64,000 nt of DNA, from contig NC_007498.2 in assembly GCF_000012885.1 (NCBI RefSeq), forward strand, positions 310,001 through 374,000, read 5' to 3'. Under the pieces are notes generated by a model. That model saw nothing but the letters and a program-made list of their open reading frames with translations. It had not been told where the DNA came from and made no database searches. The translations under genes and the position numbers were made by a program. The stretch is from Syntrophotalea carbinolica DSM 2380 (GTDB lineage Bacteria; Desulfobacterota; Desulfuromonadia; Desulfuromonadales; Syntrophotaleaceae). Below are positions 24,216-33,237 of the stretch, one piece after another. Numbering within the stretch: the first letter of the stretch is position 1; each line of letters starts with the position of its first letter.

Positions 24216-25469
24216 TTAACCATTGCCTTTAAGTGCCTCGATGGGTGCCAGGGATGCGGCACGGCGTGCCGGCTTGAGGCCGAAGATCAGGCCGATGGCC
24301 AGGGAGGCGAACAGGGCGAAGCCGAACACTTTCCACGAAAAAAGGATTTTCAGCACGCCCAGGCGCGCCAGCAGCTGCCCCAGGGCTATGCCCAGTCCCA
24401 TCCCGAGCAGCGCGCCGATCAGGGTCAGCCCGACCGCTTCCAGCAGAATCTGCACCAGAATCGCCCAGCGCGGCGCACCGAGGGCCATTTTCAGACCGAT
24501 TTCGGAGCGTCGTTCATCGACGCCGAGGTAAAACAGGTTGGCCAGTACAAAACCGCCGACCACCATGGCCACGACTGCGGTGACGCCGAGAAACAGTACC
24601 AGCCCGCCTTTGAAGGTCGACAGGAACTTGAGAACCTCATCGGCTGTCAGAATGCTGAAGTCGTCTTCCTGCTCGGGCCGCAGGCCGTGCAGATGCCGCA
24701 GCAGACTGCGCAGATTGGCGACATGCTGCGGCATGTATTCCGGATTGTGGAACTTGACCCGCAAGGCGCGAAAGTATTTGCGATCCAGGTTGAAGCGTTT
24801 GGTCAGGGTGGTGATCGGGATGATGATGCGATTGTCGACCGATCCACTTCCGCCCGATACGCCCCGATAACTCAAACGACCGACGATCTGCAGCGGGAAA
24901 CGGTCCATCAGCACCGTGCGACCGATGGGCGAGGCATCGCCGAACAGTTCCCGGGAAACGGTGTCGCCGATCAGGCCGACCCGGGCGCTGCGCGCCAGAT
25001 CCTCGGCGGATAGATCCCGCCCTTCGCTTAAGGGCCAGTCCCAGGCACGGGCATAGCCTTCCGAGGTTCCCACCACCAGGGGCACCTGCGTTACCTGGCC
25101 GCCGTAGCGCACCTGGACATTCGATTTGGCGCGCATGGGCACCACCAGGTAAGCTCCCGGCAGCGCCCGGCGCAGTGCGGCATTATCCTCGTAGGAAAGG
25201 GTCAGGGTGCGCTGGCCCACGGCCCGGCTTTCGATGTTGCCGCCGAGGACCAGAACCGCATCGGGGCCGAAAATCCGCACCATCTCGTTGGCCTTGCGCT
25301 CGGCGCCGTCCACCGCAGCGACGATGATGGTCAAAGAGGCGATGCCGAGAGCCACCCCCGCCACCACGAACAGGCTGCGGGTTTTGGCGGCCCACAAGGC
25401 GTGGCGCGCCATGCCGGCACAACGCCAGGCAATCAGCAGGGTTTCAGTGATCCTGGACCAGGCCGTCAT
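24216..25469 (-). CDS. ABC transporter permease, MacB/FtsX-like (first permease)
   Basis: A 417-residue permease with the same layout as its downstream neighbour: one N-terminal helix (AAKTRSLFVVAGVALGIASL), a periplasmic MacB-type domain, and C-terminal helices preceded by DERRSEIGLKMALGAPR. The two permeases are diverged paralogues and could form a heterodimer. The ATG at 25467-25469 lies inside the ATPase gene, with GGAGG 11 bases upstream; another in-frame ATG lies 8 codons before it. Confidence 0.88.
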   Translation of the reverse strand: MTAWSRITETLLIAWRCAGMARHALWAAKTRSLFVVAGVALGIASLTIIVAAVDGAERKANEMVRIFGPDAVLVLGGNIESRAVGQRTLTLSYEDNAALRRALPGAYLVVPMRAKSNVQVRYGGQVTQVPLVVGTSEGYARAWDWPLSEGRDLSAEDLARSARVGLIGDTVSRELFGDASPIGRTVLMDRFPLQIVGRLSYRGVSGGSGSVDNRIIIPITTLTKRFNLDRKYFRALRVKFHNPEYMPQHVANLRSLLRHLHGLRPEQEDDFSILTADEVLKFLSTFKGGLVLFLGVTAVVAMVVGGFVLANLFYLGVDERRSEIGLKMALGAPRWAILVQILLEAVGLTLIGALLGMGLGIALGQLLARLGVLKILFSWKVFGFALFASLAIGLIFGLKPARRAASLAPIEALKGNG

Positions 25470-26127
25470 GCAGCAATACCTCCCGCTCGGCATAGTCGGC
25501 CGTAGCGGCGTCGTGGGTGACCAGAATGACCGTGCGCCCCTGACTGTGAATGCTCCGGAGCAGGGCCATGATTTCCGTACTGGTGGCGGAATCGAGCTGC
25601 CCGGTCGGTTCGTCCGCCAGCAATACCTGGGGATCGTTGAGCAGGGCGCGGGCCATGGCGACCCGCTGCTGCTGGCCGCCGGAGAGTTGCCCGGGGCGAA
25701 AGTGCAGGCGATCCGCCAAACCGACCTGGCCCAGCAGTTCCTCGGCCCGCTGGCGCAGATGTCGCGCCGGAGTGGCGCCGTAGAGGCCGGGCAGGATGAC
25801 GTTCTCGAGCGCGGAAACGTAGGGGATCAGATAAAACGTCTGGAAGATGAAGCCGAACAGTCGGTTGCGCAGCGCGCTGAGGCGATCATCCGGCAAGCCG
25901 GCGACATCCTCGCCCTGCAGCAGGTACTGTCCGCCCGTGGGGCGGTCGAGCAGTCCGAGGATGTGCATCAGGGTCGATTTGCCCGACCCGGAAGCCCCCC
26001 GCAAGGCGACGAATTCACCCTGCCCGATATCCAGACTGACGCCGCGCAGCACGTCGATATCCAGGTCGCCGAGGGTGAAGGTCTTTTGGATGTTCTGCAG
26101 CCGGATGATCGGATTCGGATCGCTCAT
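25444..26127 (-). CDS. ABC transporter ATPase, MacB/LolD family
   Basis: A 227-residue ATPase domain. Walker A is [10 protein letters not shown]-loop in [11 protein letters not shown], signature [15 protein letters not shown], Walker [12 protein letters not shown] and the H-loop [13 protein letters not shown] MacB-type ATPase is normally fused to its permease; here it is separate, as in many two-permease systems. Its start overlaps the adaptor stop, and its end overlaps the first permease. Confidence 0.93.
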   Translation of the reverse strand: MSDPNPIIRLQNIQKTFTLGDLDIDVLRGVSLDIGQGEFVALRGASGSGKSTLMHILGLLDRPTGGQYLLQGEDVAGLPDDRLSALRNRLFGFIFQTFYLIPYVSALENVILPGLYGATPARHLRQRAEELLGQVGLADRLHFRPGQLSGGQQQRVAMARALLNDPQVLLADEPTGQLDSATSTEIMALLRSIHSQGRTVILVTHDAATADYAEREVLLHDGLVQDH

Positions 26128-27377
26128 GGTTTGTTCTTTCGTTTTTTGCCGTTGGCGGCAAGCACCACCTGGGTCGCGACACGGTCTCCTTCCTGCAGTC
26201 CCTGCAGAATTTCGCTTTCCAGCAGGCCGGTCAGACCCAGTTCGGGATGCACCTCACGCACCTTGCCGTCGGGGGGGAGCAGAAACACCACCTGGCGTCC
26301 GTCGACCCATTTCAGGGCGGCGTTGGGCAAGCGCAGCACCGCGTCCTTTTCCGCCACCACGATCTGCACCTGGGTGGTCATTTCGGGACGCAGCCAGGCC
26401 GCTTCCGGTTTGGGAATGGCGACCAGCGCCTTGTAATACACGATGTTGTCGCGGATTTCCGGCTCCGGGTAGACGGTCTGAATGGTGCCGGGGAACACCT
26501 TGTCGGTGTAGGCGTCGACCCGGAATTCCACCTGCTGCCCAGGGCTGACCTGGCCGATGTCCGTTTCGTCGACGTAAATCCACATTTCCAGCCGCGAGGT
26601 GTCGAGCACCGTAATCAGATTGGCCACCTGCAGCCCGGCGACGATGGTTTCGCCTTCCTGGGCGGTTACCTGGCTGACGATGCCGTCGATGGGGCTGTGA
26701 ATGTCGGTATAGGACAGCCGCACCTGCAACGCGTCCAGCTTGGCCCGGGAGGACTGCACGGCCAGTTGCGCCTGGCGCAGGTTTTCCTCGTATTCCTGCT
26801 GAAGGCGTTCGAGGGCGGTTTGACGCGCAGCCTCACGACGGGTCTCAACCTCCGCCTGTTGCTGGGCGTTTTCCAGTTCGTCCTGTGAAACGATGCCCTC
26901 CGCCGCCAATTGGCGGATGCGCTGGTAATTGCTGCGCAGATATTCCGCCTGGGCGCGGGTCAGCGCCAACTCGGCCTGCGCTTCTTCGATGTTCAAAGGC
27001 TCGATGCGTCGCACCCGTTGCAGTTCGGCTTCGTCGGTTCGCAGACCGGCCCGTGCTTCGGCCACCTGGGCGCGGATCTCCCGGTTGTCGATGCGTGCTA
27101 CCAGCTGACCCCGGCTGACCCGATCCCCCACCTGCACCAGCATCTTTTCGATGGTACCGGTGGCCCTGGTGCCGATTTTGACGATAGCACCCACCTGGGT
27201 TTTGACGATACCGGTCTGTTCCAGTACCTGCCGCACCGGTCCCCGACTGACTACGTCCGTCGCAAGAACGCTGACGGTCTCTTTCTTATGGAGCGCCAGC
27301 CATCCGAAGTAGCTGCCAATAGAGACAATCAATAATACGGCTAACAATATTATTTTGTTTTTAAGTCGTTTTACCAT
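26124..27377 (-). CDS. Periplasmic adaptor (HlyD/MacA-like membrane fusion protein)
   Basis: A 417-residue adaptor with an N-terminal membrane helix (about 9-28), a lipoyl half-motif (IVKIGTRATGTIEKMLVQVGD), a long alpha-helical hairpin rich in Ala, Glu and Gln (about 115-225), the second lipoyl half (SPIDGIVSQVTAQEGETI) and beta-barrel domains. It would link the MacB-like permeases to an outer-membrane channel; no TolC-like gene is in this operon. It is the first gene of the operon. Confidence 0.92.
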   Translation of the reverse strand: MVKRLKNKIILLAVLLIVSIGSYFGWLALHKKETVSVLATDVVSRGPVRQVLEQTGIVKTQVGAIVKIGTRATGTIEKMLVQVGDRVSRGQLVARIDNREIRAQVAEARAGLRTDEAELQRVRRIEPLNIEEAQAELALTRAQAEYLRSNYQRIRQLAAEGIVSQDELENAQQQAEVETRREAARQTALERLQQEYEENLRQAQLAVQSSRAKLDALQVRLSYTDIHSPIDGIVSQVTAQEGETIVAGLQVANLITVLDTSRLEMWIYVDETDIGQVSPGQQVEFRVDAYTDKVFPGTIQTVYPEPEIRDNIVYYKALVAIPKPEAAWLRPEMTTQVQIVVAEKDAVLRLPNAALKWVDGRQVVFLLPPDGKVREVHPELGLTGLLESEILQGLQEGDRVATQVVLAANGKKRKNKP

Positions 27378-27685
27378 GGCAATGAAAACCTTTATCTTTG
27401 AACTGGGCGTTCCAAACTACATTTGTTTAAAATAATAATCTTCATCTAAATGTTTGAGTGTTGCCTCAGTCAGCAGCTATTCATATTAATTTTTGGCAAA
27501 ACACATAAATTCAAGCTTGTTGTGTTGAGTCTGGGACTTCTTCTGGTAACGTTGGAAATAGACAAGAAACTATTTTCATTGTTATGAGCGACTAACTCTC
27601 TCTGAAAAATAAGTATAGCCCAATAAAGCGCAGGTCCTCTCTTACTAACAACTGGTTTTGCAACGTAATAGAAAGGGGGATATCA
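27378..27685. other. AT-rich divergent intergenic region
   Basis: About 308 bases between the exporter operon (minus) and a small exported-protein gene (plus). It must hold promoters for both, but no clear element was placed and no gene is seen. Confidence 0.5.
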
Positions 27686-28048
27686 GTGAAAACAATTATT
27701 GGCTTATCCTTATTGTTAGTTGTTTTTAGTCCTTCGCTCTCTTTTGCCGATGATAGTTTTACGTTACATGCAGCATACTCAACAACGTTTGGTTTTCTTA
27801 CCGACACATTGTTGTTTTATCAGGCCGAAAACTTGAATGTAGGGCAACGAATCCTGGTCTCAACCGTTGTCGGATCGCTCCCGGGCCTGGTGAAGGAGGC
27901 GACGGACGAAAAATTTTGTTATGGCGATTACGCCGTGGATATTGGTGGTGCTGCCATAGGTGCTCTGATAGGGGAAACGCTTTGGGGATATATGTCTGTC
28001 AGTGCAAGTGGCGACCAATTCTTCATTCGGCTTCACAATAAGTTTTGA
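27686..28048 (+). CDS. Small exported protein of unknown function
   Basis: A 120-residue protein with a signal peptide (KTIIGLSLLLVVFSPSLSFA, cut near residue 21). The mature part has a hydrophobic, glycine-rich middle (VDIGGAAIGALIGETLW) that might be a membrane segment, and resembles small DUF2279/YfiM-like proteins only loosely. It starts with GTG at 27686, preceded by GAAAGGGGGA at good spacing. The function is not known. It stands alone and is read away from the exporter. Confidence 0.7.
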   Translation: MKTIIGLSLLLVVFSPSLSFADDSFTLHAAYSTTFGFLTDTLLFYQAENLNVGQRILVSTVVGSLPGLVKEATDEKFCYGDYAVDIGGAAIGALIGETLWGYMSVSASGDQFFIRLHNKF

Positions 28049-28142
28049 GCCGCAGCGTCCCACAATTCCAGGTAGAGAATCGATGATCATCGTTTGACGC
28101 GGTGGCTCTCTTTCACCCTTATGGGGAAAAGATCATAATTAT

Positions 28143-28185
28143 TGAATCACCGCAGGGGCCTTGAGGCTTCTGTGGTGATTCAAGA
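28143..28185. terminator. Long hairpin between the small exported protein and phospholipase D
   Basis: TGAATCACC and GGTGATTCA bracket inner CAG/CTG and GCCT/GGC pairs, giving a 17-base-long stem with mismatches. No clear T run. It probably ends transcription from the minus-strand phospholipase gene and perhaps also from the left. Confidence 0.55.
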
Positions 28186-28191
28186 CGGCTC

Positions 28192-29370
28192 TTAAAGTTC
28201 CCGATCGAGATTCTGTCGAGTAACGTCACGATCACTGAACCATCCCAGAAAAGCCTGCACCTTTCCCCAGAACCATTCCCGCAGCCGTTTGCGCCAGGAA
28301 CGCACCACCCAGTCCTCCAGCCGAATCTCCACGCTGCGGGCGAAGTCGGCTTCCAGCAAGCTCGCGGCTTGTTCGCTGAGGTCGACATCCTGCACTTCCT
28401 GATTGGCTTCCAGGTTCCAGCGGTAATTCCAGGCGTCCGCGTTGCTGGAACCGAGGCTCAGCCAGTCGTCGCACAGCAGCATTTTGAAATGGGTAAAACG
28501 CGGCTGGTATTCGAAAATCCGCACCCCGGCTTTCAGCAGACGGTGGTAGTAACGCCGCCCCATGTACCAGACCGCCGGATGATCACTCAAGGCGCCGGGC
28601 AGCAGCAGCCGCACGTCCCGGCCGCGGCGGGCACTGCGGCGCAGCACCTGACGCAATTTCCAGGACGGTACGAAATAAGCCGTTGCCAGCCACACCCTGC
28701 GTCGAGCCCGGCGGGTCTGGCGGACGTAGGAGCGCATGATTTCGGAACGGCCCTTGATGCCCCTCTGCACGGTGACGCGCCCCTGACAGCCATCGCTCTG
28801 CTGCCAGGCGCCGCCGGGAACCTCGGACAGCGCGCTGTTGGCCCAGCGGTTCCAGGTGCGCGCAAAAAGCGCCTGCCAGTCGGCCAGACAGGGACCACGG
28901 ACTTCCAACATGACTTCATGCCACCAGGTGCCGGATTCGATACGCGGATCGAAGGAATCGATCAAGCCGGTGCCGCCGGTGAAGGCGATATTGCCATCGA
29001 CGATGAGCAGTTTGCGGTGGTCCCGCAGCAGGTTGCTGCGCCAGCGGAAAAATCGCAGGGGGTTGTAAAAAGCAAGTTCCGCCCCGGCATCGGTGAGCCG
29101 TTTGCGGTCACTGCGGCGCAACCCCAGGGCGCCGTAGGCATCGAGCAGCACACACACCCGTACCCCGCGTTTTGCCGCTGCTCGCAGTTGCCTGAAAAAG
29201 CGCTCGGTGACCTGGCCCGATTCGCACAGGTACATCTCCACCAGTACATAGCGCCGCGCCTCCGCAATGGAGGCTTCCATGGCAGGGAAAAACCGGTCGC
29301 CATCGACCAGCAACCGGAAGCGGTTGCCGCTGCGCCAGGGAAAACGGTATTTACCATGGGAGGTTATCAT
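28192..29370 (-). CDS. Phospholipase D family, ClsB-like cardiolipin synthase
   Basis: Two HxKxxxxD motifs are present, DHRKLLIVDGNIAFTGG and THFKMLLCDDWLSLGSSNAD, each followed by the usual GG or GSxN. There is no N-terminal membrane anchor, as in Escherichia ClsB (413 residues), whose start resembles this protein from residue 9 on. The ATG at 29370 (393 residues) has AAAGG upstream. A GTG at 29442 would add 24 residues without a clear ribosome site. Family members condense phosphatidylglycerol or phosphatidylethanolamine into cardiolipin. Runs of Arg near the C-terminus may bind the membrane. Confidence 0.88.
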   Translation of the reverse strand: MITSHGKYRFPWRSGNRFRLLVDGDRFFPAMEASIAEARRYVLVEMYLCESGQVTERFFRQLRAAAKRGVRVCVLLDAYGALGLRRSDRKRLTDAGAELAFYNPLRFFRWRSNLLRDHRKLLIVDGNIAFTGGTGLIDSFDPRIESGTWWHEVMLEVRGPCLADWQALFARTWNRWANSALSEVPGGAWQQSDGCQGRVTVQRGIKGRSEIMRSYVRQTRRARRRVWLATAYFVPSWKLRQVLRRSARRGRDVRLLLPGALSDHPAVWYMGRRYYHRLLKAGVRIFEYQPRFTHFKMLLCDDWLSLGSSNADAWNYRWNLEANQEVQDVDLSEQAASLLEADFARSVEIRLEDWVVRSWRKRLREWFWGKVQAFLGWFSDRDVTRQNLDREL

Positions 29371-29481
29371 CACGGCCTTTGCGTCGGGAGTATCGATTGT
29401 CGGGGCATAATTCGTACCGTCAGCGGAAGTAGCAGGTGCCACGCCGGTAACTCAAGCATACCCGACAATCCGGGAAGATGC

Positions 29482-30723
29482 TTACAACATGCCGATCACC
29501 GCGCCGGTCATACAGGTAGCCAGGGTGCCGGCCATGATCGATTTCAGCCCCAGATTTACGATTTCGCTGCGCCGTTCGGGAACCATGGTGCCCATGCCGC
29601 CGATCATGATGCCCAGCGAGCCGAAATTGGCGAAACCGCAGAGCGCATAGGCCAGGATCAGACGGCTGCGCTCCGACAGGGCGGCCGCCGGCAGTCGCGC
29701 CATGTCGAGGTAAGCCAGCAGTTCGTTGAGGATGACCTTGGTGCCGAGCAGACTGCCGGCCGTGGTGGCTTCCTGCCAGGGGATGCCGATGACCCAGGCC
29801 ACGGGTGCCAGCAGCCAGCCGAGCAGCCGTTGCAGGGTCAAGGCCCGTCCGTCCATGGCGGGCAGCAGGCCCAGCAGTTCGTTGGCAAGGTAGACCAGCG
29901 CCACCAGCACGATGAGCATGGCCAGGATGTTCAGCCACAGTTTGAGCCCCTCGCTGGTTCCCCTGGTGACGGCATCCATGGCACTGTCAGCCGGTTCGAG
30001 GGTGGCCAGCCCGCCGTCCGTCGGGGGACCGTCGGGGGGGACCATGACCTGGGCAATGACGATCGCGGCCGGCGCGCTGATCAGCGACGCGATGAGAATA
30101 TGCCCCAGGGCATCGGGAATGACATGCTGCAGGAAACCGGCATACAGCACCAGCATGGTGCCGGCAATGGTACTCATGCCGCAGGTCATGACCATAAACA
30201 GTTCGCTGCGGCTGAGGGTTTTAAGGTACGGGCGGATCAGCAACGGTGCCTCCACCATGCCGACGAAGATGTTGGCCGCTGCGCCGACCGCAACCGCACC
30301 GCCGATGGGCAGCACCCGCCGCAGCAGGCCCGACAGCAGCCGCACCACCAGCGGCAGAACGCGCCAATAAAACAGCAGTGCCGACAGGGCGCTCATGACC
30401 AGCACCAGGGGCAGGGAACGGAAACCGAGGATAAACGCGCTGCCGGGAGTCGTCTCGACAAAGGGCAGGGGGCCGCCGCCCAGATACCCGAAAACCAGCC
30501 CCGTGCCGGCGGCCGTGGCGCGATCCAGGGCCAGGAACAGTTGATTGAGAGACAGGAAAAAACCGCGAAAGCCCGGCAGTTTCAGCAACAGCAGGGCCAG
30601 CAGGATCTGAAAGGACAGCCCTGCCAGCAAGGTTTTAACCGGCAGCCGGCGACGATTTTCGCTGCACAGCCAGGCAATGATGATAAGCGCCAGCAAACCG
30701 AGCAGGCCCCGTACGACAAACAT
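29482..30723 (-). CDS. Concentrative nucleoside transporter (CNT/NupC family)
   Basis: A 413-residue membrane protein with about ten helices. CNT signatures include FVGMVEAPLLIRPYL, the cluster SRSELFMVMTCGMSTIAGTMLV (cut here as MTCGMSTIAG) and GTKVILNELLAYLD, followed by ALCGFANFGSLGIMIGG. It should import nucleosides with H+ or Na+. AGGGAG precedes the ATG. It sits 44 bases after the DUF445 gene and 111 bases before the phospholipase gene on the same strand. Confidence 0.93.
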   Translation of the reverse strand: MFVVRGLLGLLALIIIAWLCSENRRRLPVKTLLAGLSFQILLALLLLKLPGFRGFFLSLNQLFLALDRATAAGTGLVFGYLGGGPLPFVETTPGSAFILGFRSLPLVLVMSALSALLFYWRVLPLVVRLLSGLLRRVLPIGGAVAVGAAANIFVGMVEAPLLIRPYLKTLSRSELFMVMTCGMSTIAGTMLVLYAGFLQHVIPDALGHILIASLISAPAAIVIAQVMVPPDGPPTDGGLATLEPADSAMDAVTRGTSEGLKLWLNILAMLIVLVALVYLANELLGLLPAMDGRALTLQRLLGWLLAPVAWVIGIPWQEATTAGSLLGTKVILNELLAYLDMARLPAAALSERSRLILAYALCGFANFGSLGIMIGGMGTMVPERRSEIVNLGLKSIMAGTLATCMTGAVIGML

Positions 30724-30767
30724 GAAAACACTCCCTTGCTAGGGTGATCTGGTTCCCGGATATGCGT

Positions 30768-32366
30768 TTAGAAACTCCCCATCACCAGCAGATTCACCGT
30801 ACCGATAATGCCGCCGAGCAACGCGCCGAACAGATTGATGTATTTGAACTGCTCCTGCATGATGCCGAGCAACAGGCTTTCCACGGCCAGGATATCGAGG
30901 CTGTTGACTTTGTCCTCGACCATACGGCTGACATCCAGGGAGTCGACCAGCGGCGGAACTTCGCGGCTCAACAGCTGCACCAGCTGGGCATGGAGGCCAT
31001 CTTCCAGTTCCTGGCGCACTTCGCTCGACATGCGTGCCGACAACCGTCCCAGGGGATGCTCAAACAGCCAGTTTTCAATCAGGACCGCCAGTTCCCTGTC
31101 AAGCGCGGCCTGCGCTGCCGGCGAACATATGGCCGTGCGCAGACGCTCGGTAAGGGCGCGCCGCGCCATGGGCATCCCGCCCGTAGGCAGCAGGTCCGTC
31201 AGCAATTCCCCCAGGGTGCGCTGGCGCAAGGGGTCGAGCATGCGGTCGAAGAGTGCCTCCAGGGATTTGCCGGCCGCTGCGCCACGCAGGGTCACCACCA
31301 CCCGGGCCCGTACGAAACGCCGGATGCGGGCGATACGGCCGTAAGGCACCTTGCTCAGCAGGTCCGCCGGGGATTTTTCCAGCAGATCATCGAACCGTTC
31401 CCGTATCACCTCGGCGATGCGCCGGCGGGTCTGTTCCTCGGCCAGACAGCGGCCGATTTCGTCACCGGCCCGGTCGAGCAGGCCGGGCAGGTACTCGCTG
31501 ATCTTCTCGGGGGTGAGAAACCCCGCCACCAGTCCGCCCATCATGCCCAGGGACTCGGTGAATCCGGCAATCGCTTCCTGGGCCCGTTCCGCCAGGCGCT
31601 GACGCACCTGCGGGTCCTGCAGCAATGTCAGCAGTCGCTCCATCAGCGGCGGCAACTCCCCTTCGATCCAGCGCTGCACGCCGTCGACCAGATCGTCCGG
31701 CACCAGTTCCCGCAACGGCTGCGACGATTCCAGCAGCTTCTGCAGCTGTTCATCCACCAGCTGGCCGGCCTGGCGACCGACCTTGTCGGATTGCAGCCAG
31801 GCGACGGCTTTGCGCCGTACATGGCGTTCCAGGGCGTTACGCTGCAGTGTGCCCAGCAGGCTGGCCGGTTCCCGTGCCAGCAGGGCATCGCTTTTTTCCT
31901 GCAGCCAGGCTTCCAGGCGGGCTTTAAATGCCGGGCTTTCCAGATATTCGAACAGACCCCGAACCGCTTTCCATCGCAGTGTTTCGGTCAGTTCCTGGAA
32001 CCGCTCCTTGAACTTGTCCGGCACCAGGTCACACAGTGGGCCGAGTTCCTTGTCGAGCAATCCGCCGAGTTTACCCGCCACCGCCTGGCGCAATTCGAGC
32101 TGAAAACTTTCCCGCTGCAGCGCCTGCGCCACCTCGTCGGAGGTCACCAGATGGCTGCCGACCATATCGCCGATGCGGCGCGCCAGTTCCTCCCGTTTGG
32201 ACGGAATGATGCCGGGTGTCAAGGGCACCCGCACGCCGAAAATCCGCCAGGCACGCAGCGGCCGGAAAAGCATGCGGATGGCGATATAATTGGTAACGTA
32301 TCCGATCATCGCCCCCAGCAGGGGCGGGGCCAGATAGGGTAAAGTTTTGAGCAACGCTTCGGACAT
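30768..32366 (-). CDS. DUF445 family membrane protein
   Basis: A 532-residue protein with an N-terminal membrane helix pair containing GAMIGYVTNYIAIRMLFRPL, the hallmark of DUF445 (YheB-type), a long charged alpha-helical middle, and a C-terminal glycine-rich membrane helix LFGALLGGIIGTVNLLV. The start at 32366 is chosen for GAGGTG upstream and because the family begins near this point; an upstream in-frame ATG adds 31 unlikely residues. The function is unknown; homologues are associated with the cell envelope. Confidence 0.9.
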   Translation of the reverse strand: MSEALLKTLPYLAPPLLGAMIGYVTNYIAIRMLFRPLRAWRIFGVRVPLTPGIIPSKREELARRIGDMVGSHLVTSDEVAQALQRESFQLELRQAVAGKLGGLLDKELGPLCDLVPDKFKERFQELTETLRWKAVRGLFEYLESPAFKARLEAWLQEKSDALLAREPASLLGTLQRNALERHVRRKAVAWLQSDKVGRQAGQLVDEQLQKLLESSQPLRELVPDDLVDGVQRWIEGELPPLMERLLTLLQDPQVRQRLAERAQEAIAGFTESLGMMGGLVAGFLTPEKISEYLPGLLDRAGDEIGRCLAEEQTRRRIAEVIRERFDDLLEKSPADLLSKVPYGRIARIRRFVRARVVVTLRGAAAGKSLEALFDRMLDPLRQRTLGELLTDLLPTGGMPMARRALTERLRTAICSPAAQAALDRELAVLIENWLFEHPLGRLSARMSSEVRQELEDGLHAQLVQLLSREVPPLVDSLDVSRMVEDKVNSLDILAVESLLLGIMQEQFKYINLFGALLGGIIGTVNLLVMGSF

Positions 32367-32501
32367 GAGCACCTCGCGGAATTCGATAGGAAGGACCGGC
32401 TGCTTGTGGCCCGGCCGCTGGTTATCATAACGATAATATAACGGCCGTGCAAGCTCCACAAACCGCTCGATTTGTTAAACTTTTGCTGGACGGCCATAGA
32501 C

Positions 32502-32533
32502 TGTGACTGGTGATTAGTAATTAGTGACTGGTT
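32502..32533. repeat. Heptamer repeat (reverse orientation)
   Basis: Units of the type GTGACTG, GTGATTA and TTAGTGA, the reverse complement of the A[AG]TCAC[CT] motif seen elsewhere. Confidence 0.75.
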
Positions 32534-32636
32534 GTTTCTGCATGAATCCCGTTTGACCTCCACCTGATGCTCAAACTGGCAGGGTGGGGGCGGTAGCGCG
32601 TATCGAATAAATGCAGCAGTAAGGAGTTTTTTACCC

Positions 32637-32670
32637 ATCACCAGTCACTAATCACTTATCACTAATCACC
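32637..32670. repeat. Heptamer repeat (A[AG]TCAC[CT])
   Basis: Five 7-base units (CATCACC, AGTCACT, AATCACT, TATCACT, AATCACC) between the DUF445 gene and the acetyltransferase gene. The rest of the 370-base gap shows no gene. Confidence 0.8.
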
Positions 32671-32735
32671 GGGTTGGAAAAAGTCCCTGGCCGTAAAACC
32701 CAAACGATACGATCAACAGACAAGGAACGCACCCT

Positions 32736-33230
32736 ATGACCTCACAGGATGTATCGGCGCAAAACAAGCTCTGCGTTCGCGAAATGACCATCGACGATCT
32801 GCCCGAGGTGTTTCATATCGGCGAGGAAGTGTTTACCGCCGAATTTTCTCCGACCCTGTACCGGACCTGGGACGAGTACGAAATCACCACGCTGTTCAAC
32901 TCCGACACCGAACTCTGTCTGGTGGCCGAGTGGGAGGATCGCATCGTCGGATTCGCCCTCGGTACGACGGTGGAAAAGCAGCGCGGCCCGTGGAAATACG
33001 GCTATCTGGTGTGGCTCGGTGTGCGTCCGAATGTGCAAAAGGCCAAGGTTGGCCAGGGCCTGTTTCGCGAGCTGCGCCGCCGCATGCATGACCAGGGTGT
33101 GCGTATGATCATCGTCGATACCGCGGCCGACAATGAGGCGGCCATCTCTTTTTTCCGTAAGCAGGGGTTCGGGAACCCGCGCGAACACGTCTATCTGAGC
33201 CTCAATTTGACCCGCCCGCGCAAAAAATAG
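32736..33230 (+). CDS. GNAT-family N-acetyltransferase
   Basis: A 164-residue protein with a GNAT fold: N-terminal strand LCVREMTIDDLPEVFHIGE, the core YLVWLGVRPNVQKAKVGQGLFREL in which the acetyl-CoA P-loop Q/RxxGxG/A reads QKAKVG and is altered from the strict consensus, then VRMIIVDTAADNEAAISFFRKQGF. It should acetylate an amine with acetyl-CoA; the acceptor is unknown. AAGGA precedes the ATG. The peptidase gene follows 7 bases later, so they are likely cotranscribed. Confidence 0.88.
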   Translation: MTSQDVSAQNKLCVREMTIDDLPEVFHIGEEVFTAEFSPTLYRTWDEYEITTLFNSDTELCLVAEWEDRIVGFALGTTVEKQRGPWKYGYLVWLGVRPNVQKAKVGQGLFRELRRRMHDQGVRMIIVDTAADNEAAISFFRKQGFGNPREHVYLSLNLTRPRKK

Positions 33231-33237
33231 GAGAGCC

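Noticed and set aside
28369-30747. Long plus-strand open frame of 792 codons
   Set aside because: It runs antisense through the phospholipase D and nucleoside transporter genes; its translation is Gln/His/Arg-rich without any motif.
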